A stretch of DNA of 5,455 bases from Candidatus Cloacimonadota bacterium. Its GTDB lineage: Bacteria; Cloacimonadota; Cloacimonadia; Cloacimonadales; Cloacimonadaceae. Position numbers and translations under genes: made by a program. Shown here piece after piece: positions 1-4,455 of this stretch (its first letter is position 1; each line of letters begins with the position of its first letter). The notes under the pieces are model-generated. The model saw only the letters and a list, made by a program, of their open reading frames with translations. It had not been told where the DNA came from and did not search any database. Location of the stretch: NCBI GenBank assembly GCA_028683635.1, contig JAQUHL010000150.1, positions 1 through 5,455 of the forward strand, written 5' to 3'.

Positions 1-336
1 ACTGAACATTTCTGGCTTTTTAACACGTTTGCCGGGATAGACCAGACAGCTCCAGTTCAAAGGTTTGAATTCACTCAGCAGAAGGATCTCGATGGGCGTG
101 CCGTTTTCCTTCTTGCCAAACAGCCGGGCAGGAAAGACCTTGCTGGTATTGACAGCCAGCAGGTCTCCTTCCCTGAGGAAGACTCCGATTTCTTCAAATT
201 TGTGATGCCCGATCTGCCTGAGTTTTCTGTCCAGGGTCATCAGCCGGGATTGGGTTCTGTCCGGCAAAGGATATTGGGCAATCAGTTCTTCCGGTAACTG
301 GTAGTCGTATGAGTCCCTGAGGAAAAAGTCCGGCAT
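1..336 (-). CDS. queA: QueA, S-adenosylmethionine:tRNA ribosyltransferase-isomerase (N-terminal part, cut by window edge)
   Basis: QueA transfers and isomerises the ribosyl group of S-adenosylmethionine onto 7-aminomethyl-7-deazaguanine (preQ1) at the wobble base of tRNA, giving epoxyqueuosine in the cytoplasm. Translating the minus strand from the ATG at 336 gives 112 codons with no stop before position 1, about a third of the usual length near 340 residues. Family signatures are clear: YDYQLPEELIAQYPLPDR at residues 10-27, SRLMTLDR at 30-37, GDLLAVNTSKVFPARLFGKK at 57-76, EILLL at 83-87 and the LVYPGKRVK block at 98-106. The start is the only ATG placed correctly for the YDY motif. It lies 11 nt after the stop of the DUF3108 gene and has no visible Shine-Dalgarno site (the upstream sequence is TAGCATCACTTTTA), so translation probably depends on coupling to the upstream gene. 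The family call is very safe; whether the missing C-terminal part is intact cannot be seen. Confidence 0.96.
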   Translation of the reverse strand, partial: MPDFFLRDSYDYQLPEELIAQYPLPDRTQSRLMTLDRKLRQIGHHKFEEIGVFLREGDLLAVNTSKVFPARLFGKKENGTPIEILLLSEFKPLNWSCLVYPGKRVKKPEMFS

Positions 337-347
337 TAAAAGTGATG

Positions 348-1109
348 CTATTTGGTTTTGAAAGGAACGTTATCTGCTGATTTCAGGGTGGCGATAAAGG
401 AACCAAAGGTGATTTCACTTTCCAATTTGACGGGAATCTTATATTCATCATCCGTAAGCCAGATGAAGATTCTTCCGGATTGTTTGAAAACGGCTTCTCC
501 CTTGAGTTTGGGCTCGATGACCAGGCAGGTTTTGTCTCCAAAGATGGTCTTGATTTTCTCACGGCGCAAAACCTGGATTTCCGTGTTTGCCGTTACTCCG
601 TCCACAGTGACGCTCACCACTTCGTTTTTGCCTATCTTCAAATCCTTTGTGCGCACCAGATAAAAAGCGCTGAGCACATCCTGGGTATTCGCAGGGATGG
701 TCATCACGGTATTGTTGAAGACTTTGTTTTTGAAGCTCCATTTCTGGTAGGTGGAGGATTTTTGGTTATGGTCATAGAGATGGATGCGATGCTGACGGTA
801 ATTGCCTTCCTGGAGGTTTTTCGAGAATTTGTAGGGCACAAGCTTGTCCTTATCCCACCATGATTCCACCTTATCCCTCACCTTGAAGAAGACGTCGAAG
901 AAGGAATAGGTTTTAGCATTTGATGATATAAGCCAGACGGGAGTTCCCTGATAATATGAGGTTTTCAGTTCCAGAGTGGCTTCGGCAGCACTTACGATTC
1001 CATATTTCACGTCGAACTTGAGCTTTTCTCCATCCCGCAAAGCTTTGGCCTGAAGACCACAGCTAAGGCAGAGAAAACTCAAGGTTAGAATGAAGAATAT
1101 CCGTTTCAT
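348..1109 (-). CDS. DUF3108-family secreted envelope protein
   Basis: This 253-residue protein has an N-terminal signal sequence (K2-R3, hydrophobic core 4-16) and a likely signal peptidase I site after A21 or A23 (LQA or AKA). Cys17 is preceded by C-L-S, a poor lipobox, so I favour a periplasmic protein over a lipoprotein. The mature part fits DUF3108: DGEKLKFDVKYGIVSAAEAT at 26-45, the VRDKVESWWD block at 77-86 followed by LVPYKFSKNLQEGNYR at 90-105, DVLSAFYLVR at 144-153, and the C-terminal strands IWLTDDEYKIPVKLE and FGSFIATL at 216-242. The family is expected to be a beta-rich periplasmic or outer-membrane-associated fold; its biochemical role is not established and I infer none. The start is firm: AAGGAG lies 7 nt upstream, and the ATG overlaps the SDR stop as ATGA. 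The gene lies third in the coaBC operon, 11 nt before queA, but neither neighbour suggests a function. Confidence 0.88.
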   Translation of the reverse strand: MKRIFFILTLSFLCLSCGLQAKALRDGEKLKFDVKYGIVSAAEATLELKTSYYQGTPVWLISSNAKTYSFFDVFFKVRDKVESWWDKDKLVPYKFSKNLQEGNYRQHRIHLYDHNQKSSTYQKWSFKNKVFNNTVMTIPANTQDVLSAFYLVRTKDLKIGKNEVVSVTVDGVTANTEIQVLRREKIKTIFGDKTCLVIEPKLKGEAVFKQSGRIFIWLTDDEYKIPVKLESEITFGSFIATLKSADNVPFKTK

Positions 1110-1849
1110 TGGTCTGCTCCTTCAATAAAAAATTCTTTCCCTGTTATGTTGGTAATCTGATTCGAAATCAGGAACTTGGTAAGGTCCGCCAATTCCTGGA
1201 TTTGGATCAGTTTTCCTGAGGGAGTTTGTTCTTTGTATTTGGCAAAGTATCTACGGCGAAATTCCAGATACTCGCCCTTGTAGTCCTGCTCAAGCACAGT
1301 TTCAACCGGTGCCGGTGAAATTACATTGATCAGGATATCACGGGTGATCACTTCCCGGGCGATGCTTTTGGCCAGATTGGCAATGGCAGCTTTGGCCGCA
1401 GCATAGGCTGAACCGTTTGCCAAGCCTGTCTTTGAAACATTCGAACCATAAAGAACTATTCTGGATCCGTTTTTCATATTGGGGAGAGCTACTCTCAATA
1501 TATTATACGTCATGATCAGGTTTTTACTACAAACTTCCATCCAAAATAGGGGGTCGGAATCCTGAAAACTATTGGCATCACTGCTTCTAATTGCTGCTGT
1601 ATGAATAAGTTTTATTTTCCCTGAACATTTGCTTAAGGTGGGTGTGAGCAGGACAGATAGGGACGCATAATCATTCAGATCTGTTTGCAGACAACGGACG
1701 GAATCCTGCTCCTCAGCCCAGGCAAGCCTATCCCGCCTGTGGTGGTAGAGTAAAAGCAGATCAAGATTTTTTTCTTTCACAAGGTCCCTGGCGATCTGGC
1801 TGGCGATCTGGCCATTGGCTCCAGTGATCAGAATCAGATCTTTGTTCAT
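1106..1849 (-). CDS. Short-chain dehydrogenase/reductase (SDR), substrate unknown
   Basis: A 247-residue single-domain Rossmann-fold NAD(P)-dependent oxidoreductase, close to the usual 250 residues of classical SDRs. The full catalytic set is visible: N110 in KNLIMTYNIL, S136 in IVLYGSNVS, and Y149-A-A-A-K153, with Ser and Tyr 13 residues apart as in the family. D57-L58 sits where the adenine ring is contacted, and HTAA at 83-86 replaces the common NNAG. The nucleotide motif is TGANGQIA at 9-16, lacking the last two glycines of the classical TGxxxGxG pattern. The tail, ITGKEFFIEGADQ, resembles the usual ITGQxxxVDGG end. The start overlaps the coaBC stop by ATGA and has no clear Shine-Dalgarno site, so translational coupling is likely. 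A FabG-like or sugar-modifying reductase are both possible. Position after coaBC hints at, but does not show, a link to pantothenate or CoA. Confidence 0.9.
   Translation of the reverse strand: MNKDLILITGANGQIASQIARDLVKEKNLDLLLLYHHRRDRLAWAEEQDSVRCLQTDLNDYASLSVLLTPTLSKCSGKIKLIHTAAIRSSDANSFQDSDPLFWMEVCSKNLIMTYNILRVALPNMKNGSRIVLYGSNVSKTGLANGSAYAAAKAAIANLAKSIAREVITRDILINVISPAPVETVLEQDYKGEYLEFRRRYFAKYKEQTPSGKLIQIQELADLTKFLISNQITNITGKEFFIEGADQ
1117..1122 (-). promoter_or_regulatory. Ribosome binding site of the DUF3108 gene
   Basis: AAGGAG on the minus strand ends 7 nt before the ATG at 1109. It fixes that start and lies inside the SDR coding region. Within this operon the DUF3108 gene and coaBC have recognisable Shine-Dalgarno sites, while the SDR and queA do not. 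Confidence 0.85.
1789..1812. repeat. Perfect 12-bp tandem duplication inside the SDR gene
   Basis: TGGCGATCTGGC occurs twice back to back (1789-1800 and 1801-1812). On the coding strand it falls in the segment for QIAS-QIAR (residues 14-21), within and just after the nucleotide-binding glycine motif. Aligned by eye to a typical SDR start (TGxxxGIGxxIAxxL), the spacing is normal, so it does not look like an insertion that lengthened the protein. Confidence 0.9.
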
Positions 1850-3015
1850 AGATTTTTGATTCTATCCAGGATAATGTGGGCAGCAGAGAATTTATCGCCC
1901 TGATACTCAGCCATGGAATCAGGGGAAATCAGCTTGATCGAGGTCTCGTCCTTTCCGCTAACCTCCAGATTATTGGCAATAATCAGATCCAGGTTTTTTT
2001 GTTTTAGTTTCAGCCTCGCACTCAGTTCCAGATCCTGGGTTTCGGCAGCAAAGCCGATCAGTTTCTGGTTTGCGGGTTTGATTCTCCCCAGTTCCAGAAG
2101 GATGTCCCGGGTGGGAGTCGTCCTGATCAGCAGTTCCTCTCCCTTCCTGATCTTGTGGGGACTGGCCTGCAGGGGTTTGTAATCCGCCACTGCGGCACAT
2201 TTGATAATCCAGTCCATCCCAGGGGAAAGATTCAACACCTCTTCATACATGGAGTCCGCCTCCGGAGTGTGACAGGCGGAGCTCAGATAAAAAGGAAGTA
2301 CCTGGGATGAATTCGCATGGATCAGGTGTACCTCCGCTCCTCTTAAGGCAGCGGCTCGGGCGAGGGCAAAGCCCATCTTCCCGCTTGAGCGATTCGAAAT
2401 ATGGCGCATGGGGTCTATGGCTTCGGTTGTGGCCCCTGCGGTGATTAAAATCTTCTTGCCTTCCAGATCCCGGGGGTGGGATAAATAGGTTTTTATGCTA
2501 TATAACACTTCCTCATTGGGAGGATATTTGCCCCTCCCCTCATAACCACAGGCCAACATACCGCTATCCGGCTCCAGGACGAACATGCCTCTTTGTTTCA
2601 AAACCAGCAGATTTGCCTGGGTCGCAGGATTCTCATACATGTGGACGTTCATGGCAGGAACAAAGAGAAGTGGGCATCTTGCCGCCAAAAGAGTGGAGGA
2701 AACAAGGTCGTCGGCAAGGCCATGAACAGCTTTGGCAATGATGTTTGCCGTGGCAGGAGCAAGGACGACAATATCCGCCCATCCAGCCAGATTTATGTGC
2801 GGAATGGGATCGCCGGCAGTAAAGAGATCCGTATATACTTCATTGCCACTAAGCGCCCGGAAGCAAAGAGGGGTAACGAACTCACAGGCGGCTTTGGTGA
2901 GGATTACTTTTACATCAAAGTGCTGCTTCTTAAGCATACTGAGAAGGTCGATAGCCTTATATGCTGCTATTCCTCCTGTTACGCATAACAGAACCTTAGG
3001 ATTCGGATCGGACAT
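1846..3015 (-). CDS. coaBC: Bifunctional CoaBC (Dfp): phosphopantothenoylcysteine decarboxylase / phosphopantothenate-cysteine ligase
   Basis: CoaBC catalyses two successive cytoplasmic steps of coenzyme A synthesis. CoaB joins cysteine to 4'-phosphopantothenate using CTP, and the FMN-dependent CoaC domain decarboxylates the product to 4'-phosphopantetheine. The 389-residue length is normal. The CoaC half (about 1-180) shows GGIAAYK at 14-20, the catalytic His73 in HINLAGWAD, PAMN with Asn123, and the substrate-lid Cys156 in ACGYEGRG. The CoaB half (about 187-389) shows TAGATTEAIDPMRHISN with Arg204 and Asn208, SSGKMG at 210-215, AAVADYKP at 274-281 and Lys288 in KIRK, which match E. coli Dfp residues R206, N210 and K289. 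Both active sites look complete. The start has GAGGT 4 nt upstream. It is the first gene of the minus-strand operon, and its stop overlaps the SDR start by ATGA. The rpoZ gene that precedes coaBC in many bacteria is not found here. Confidence 0.97.
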   Translation of the reverse strand: MSDPNPKVLLCVTGGIAAYKAIDLLSMLKKQHFDVKVILTKAACEFVTPLCFRALSGNEVYTDLFTAGDPIPHINLAGWADIVVLAPATANIIAKAVHGLADDLVSSTLLAARCPLLFVPAMNVHMYENPATQANLLVLKQRGMFVLEPDSGMLACGYEGRGKYPPNEEVLYSIKTYLSHPRDLEGKKILITAGATTEAIDPMRHISNRSSGKMGFALARAAALRGAEVHLIHANSSQVLPFYLSSACHTPEADSMYEEVLNLSPGMDWIIKCAAVADYKPLQASPHKIRKGEELLIRTTPTRDILLELGRIKPANQKLIGFAAETQDLELSARLKLKQKNLDLIIANNLEVSGKDETSIKLISPDSMAEYQGDKFSAAHIILDRIKNL

Positions 3016-3019
3016 TAAT

Positions 3020-3024
3020 ACCTC
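3020..3024 (-). promoter_or_regulatory. Ribosome binding site of coaBC
   Basis: GAGGT on the minus strand, 4 nt before the ATG at 3015. It is moderately strong and supports this start over the later Met codons. Confidence 0.7.
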
Positions 3025-3075
3025 ATGTTACTCATTGATATTCAATTATGCCGGATGTACAGGCGTAAACCCGGC

Positions 3076-3104
3076 CAATTTTTGGTATCTGCGATTCTTG
3101 TCAA
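3076..3104 (-). promoter_or_regulatory. Candidate coaBC promoter with perfect -35 hexamer
   Basis: The minus strand has TTGACA at 3104-3099, a perfect sigma70-type -35 box. The best partner at a 16-nt spacing is AAAATT (3082-3077), a poor -10 box that matches at three of six positions. Transcription would begin near 3070, leaving a leader of about 55 nt before coaBC. CATAAT at 3050-3045 is a better -10 hexamer but has no -35 partner at the right distance. The call is tentative, and promoter rules for this organism are unknown. Confidence 0.25.
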
Positions 3105-3110
3105 CGACAA
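3098..3110. promoter_or_regulatory. Palindrome TTGTC-N3-GACAA overlapping the minus-strand -35 box
   Basis: TTGTC (3098-3102), AAC, then GACAA (3106-3110) form a perfect inverted repeat with 5-bp arms. It contains the TTGACA hexamer of the candidate coaBC promoter. That layout would suit a dimeric repressor site, but a 5-bp-arm palindrome can arise by chance and no regulator gene is present in the window. Confidence 0.3.
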
Positions 3111-3166
3111 TGTGTCTTGCAGGTTTATGATCCGCAAAGTGCTAATTGATCAGGGCACAGTTCTGC

Positions 3167-3176
3167 AGGAGGTGAT
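3167..3176 (+). promoter_or_regulatory. Near-perfect Shine-Dalgarno site leading to a minute frame
   Basis: AGGAGGTGAT matches the anti-Shine-Dalgarno end of 16S rRNA over ten bases, and the AGGAGG core ends 5 nt before the ATG at 3178. It is stronger than that of any annotated gene in the window, yet the frame it serves stops after eight codons. It may be a leader peptide, a remnant of a lost gene, or chance. Confidence 0.4.
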
Positions 3177-3177
3177 A

Positions 3178-3204
3178 ATGTATTACGCGGTCACAACCTG
3201 GTGA
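3178..3204 (+). CDS. Possible leader peptide, 8 residues
   Basis: The frame reads MYYAVTTW and stops at TGA (3202-3204), just downstream of the AGGAGGTGAT site. It is the last part of a longer open frame that could begin at ATG 3127, 3055 or 3025, but those starts have weak or no ribosome binding sites and the 59-residue translation matches nothing I recognise. Three nucleotides after the stop, another ATG at 3208 opens a 12-residue frame, MHFSKVKMREFS, ending at 3246. The lipoprotein gene begins 56 nt later. A short translated leader that affects the downstream hairpins is possible. If the lipoprotein promoter is the TTGACT at 3243, these frames would not be on its mRNA. Confidence 0.2.
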   Translation: MYYAVTTW

Positions 3205-3232
3205 ACGATGCACTTTAGCAAGGTGAAGATGA

Positions 3233-3295
3233 GGGAATTTTCTTGACTTAAAACGCTGTTTTTTATCCTTGGAAAAATTGAAACATTCCCAAGGA
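3233..3295 (+). promoter_or_regulatory. Competing hairpins that could mask or free the lipoprotein ribosome binding site
   Basis: TCCTTGG (3266-3272) is complementary to CCAAGGA (3289-3295), a 7-bp pairing that would cover most of the AAGGAG ribosome binding site. GGGAATTTTC (3233-3242) is complementary to GAAA-C-ATTCCC (3280-3290), ten pairs with one bulged C. The two share bases 3289-3290, so they exclude one another at full length. I found this by eye, and folding energies were not computed. Confidence 0.3.
3243..3269 (+). promoter_or_regulatory. Candidate promoter of the TPR lipoprotein gene
   Basis: TTGACT (3243-3248) is a five-of-six match to a -35 box. The nearest -10 candidate is TATCCT (3264-3269), four of six, at a short 15-nt spacing. 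It would start transcription near 3276, about 27 nt before the ATG. This is a weak call that competes with a start further upstream, which would include the leader frames. Confidence 0.25.
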
Positions 3296-3296
3296 G
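3291..3296 (+). promoter_or_regulatory. Ribosome binding site of the TPR lipoprotein gene
   Basis: AAGGAG lies 6 nt before the ATG at 3303 and settles that start, which also gives a complete lipoprotein signal peptide. Confidence 0.88.
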
Positions 3297-3302
3297 TTTT
3301 AT

Positions 3303-4388
3303 ATGAAATACTATATCATTATTGCTTTGTGCCTGCTTGCTCTGCTTTCTGCCTGTGCGGTACAAAGGCATAAACTCAGCCCCACCGCCAAGATCAACCT
3401 CTTGGATGCTGATGTCTTTTATCAGCAGAAAAACGTGGAAAAAGCCCTTGAATCCTATTTGAAAGTCCTGCAGGACAATCCCGAGCATGCTCATGCCCTG
3501 CGTCGGGTTGGTGATATATACCTCTATTGGGGAGAACAAAATCCCGATAAAGAAATCGAGAACAACAAAAAAGCCTATGAAGCCTATGCTAAAGCCATTA
3601 CGGTGATGGAAACCTATGAAACTCCCAAGGATGATGAGCTTGCCTCCATCCGCACCATGAAGAAGAATTCCGAAGGTGCCTGGGTAAGAATATACAACTC
3701 TGCCGACCGCCAACTCAGCCTGGGTAATACCATGGATGCCGTTGCCGGGTTCGAAATCGCAGCCGCTCTCGATAAAACCAAGTTTCAACCCATTTTCAAA
3801 CTCAAGGAAATCTACGATACCAAGCTCGATGACGATGACAAAGCCGAAGAATACCTGCTGAAACTGTATGAGCTTAAGCCCAAGGAACTCCCGGTCCTCC
3901 AGGAGATAGGAGCTTTCTATTACAACAAGAAAGACTTCCCAAAATCACTCGAGTTTTTCTTGAAGGCCAAAGAACTGTCACCCCGCGATATCAATATCCT
4001 GATGAATATCACCTTTTGTTATTTCGAACTCGAACGCAATCAGGATGCTCTGGCCATCACCAAAGAAATCCTGGCTATCGACCCCCGCAATATCGATGCC
4101 CTTAGCAACGCTAAGATCATCACCATGGATTCCGAGGACGACGCTGCGGCTATTGGTTACACCAAAACCCTTTTGGAAATCCGGGACGACGATACAGACT
4201 ATAACCATATCTGCAATCTGCTAAATAAAACCCTGAACTATCCGGAGCTGATCACTTATGCTGAGAAATGGAGAGCCTTCGATGAAACCAGTAAAGAAGC
4301 AGTTCAATACATCATTCTCGGAGCAAACATGACCAAAAACAAAGCTCTCGAAACCAGATACATAGATATCCTGAAAAAAATGCAGTAA
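3303..4388 (+). CDS. TPR-repeat lipoprotein
   Basis: A 361-residue exported protein with a textbook lipoprotein signal: K2, hydrophobic core 3-14, then lipobox L15-S16-A17-C18, so Cys18 should be lipidated. Residue +2 is Ala, which under the E. coli rule would send it to the outer membrane; that the rule holds here is inference. The rest is helical repeats of about 34 residues. The clearest tetratricopeptide units are near 31-62, 161-195, 196-229 (QEIGAFYYNKKDFPKSLEFF) and 230-263 (DALAITKEILAIDPRN). Weaker units lie at 63-103 with an insertion, 127-160, 264-297 and 298-330. Such proteins act as scaffolds for protein contacts at the cell envelope, but no partner is evident and I assign no specific function. 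The gene is monocistronic or leads a short unit, divergent from coaBC, and is followed by an intrinsic terminator. Its last codons include a run of seven A (4374-4380). Confidence 0.88.
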   Translation: MKYYIIIALCLLALLSACAVQRHKLSPTAKINLLDADVFYQQKNVEKALESYLKVLQDNPEHAHALRRVGDIYLYWGEQNPDKEIENNKKAYEAYAKAITVMETYETPKDDELASIRTMKKNSEGAWVRIYNSADRQLSLGNTMDAVAGFEIAAALDKTKFQPIFKLKEIYDTKLDDDDKAEEYLLKLYELKPKELPVLQEIGAFYYNKKDFPKSLEFFLKAKELSPRDINILMNITFCYFELERNQDALAITKEILAIDPRNIDALSNAKIITMDSEDDAAAIGYTKTLLEIRDDDTDYNHICNLLNKTLNYPELITYAEKWRAFDETSKEAVQYIILGANMTKNKALETRYIDILKKMQ

Positions 4389-4408
4389 TGCGATTTTTGA
4401 TGCAATTC

Positions 4409-4447
4409 AACAGCCTGTTTGTACACGTTTTGCAGACAGGCTGTTTT
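4409..4447 (+). terminator. Rho-independent terminator after the TPR lipoprotein gene
   Basis: AACAGCCTGT (4409-4418) pairs perfectly with ACAGGCTGTT (4436-4445). The stem can extend inward through T-G, T-A, G-C, T-G and A-T pairs to a small loop around 4424-4430. The T-run TTTT (4444-4447) follows, then GGTTT. It lies 20 nt after the lipoprotein stop. The opposite strand has no T-run after the stem, so it acts on plus-strand transcripts. The T-run is short, so some read-through into the transporter gene is plausible. Confidence 0.85.
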
Positions 4448-4455
4448 GGTTTCCG

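Larger units (their letters stand above)
3016..3302. other. Divergent intergenic region between coaBC and the TPR lipoprotein gene
   Basis: These 287 nt separate two divergently transcribed genes, so they must hold promoters in both directions. I see a TTGACA hexamer within a palindrome on the minus strand (3098-3110), a CATAAT hexamer at 3050-3045 on the minus strand, a GCCGG/CCGGC inverted repeat (3050-3054 and 3071-3075), a strong Shine-Dalgarno site at 3167-3176 with an 8-residue frame, and competing hairpins from 3233 to 3295. No RNA gene or recognisable protein is present. An open frame on the plus strand runs from ATG 3025 to the stop at 3204 (59 residues), but only its last 8 codons have a good ribosome binding site. 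Confidence 0.85.

Noticed and set aside
480..863. 127-codon plus-strand open frame opposite the DUF3108 gene
   Set aside because: The minus-strand frame carries the signal peptide and DUF3108 motifs, and this one has no family features.
3050..3075. GCCGG/CCGGC inverted repeat as a terminator or operator
   Set aside because: Only 5 bp with a 16-nt loop and no T-run; too weak to call.
2593..3130. Two plus-strand open frames (131 and 132 codons) opposite coaBC, one reaching into the intergenic region
   Set aside because: Both are explained by the strongly conserved CoaBC frame on the other strand; composition is unlike a normal protein.
3046..3141. Minus-strand stop-to-stop frame of 31 codons containing VVDKNRRYQKLAGFTPVHPA, upstream of coaBC
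   Set aside because: I considered an rpoZ remnant because rpoZ often precedes coaBC, but there is no start codon, no ribosome binding site and no omega-subunit motif.
3016..3302. tRNA, riboswitch or CRISPR-like repeat in the intergenic region
   Set aside because: No T-loop GGTTCGANTCC-type sequence, no known riboswitch core and no spaced direct repeats were seen on either strand.
3183..3788. 201-codon minus-strand open frame opposite the lipoprotein gene
   Set aside because: It is antisense to a well-supported TPR lipoprotein, its translation shows no recognisable domain, and it lacks a ribosome binding site; a shadow of the real gene.
3829..3843. DDDDK stretch (residues 176-180) of the TPR lipoprotein as a protease site
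   Set aside because: It is an acidic turn between two TPR helices; such runs are common and nothing else suggests processing.
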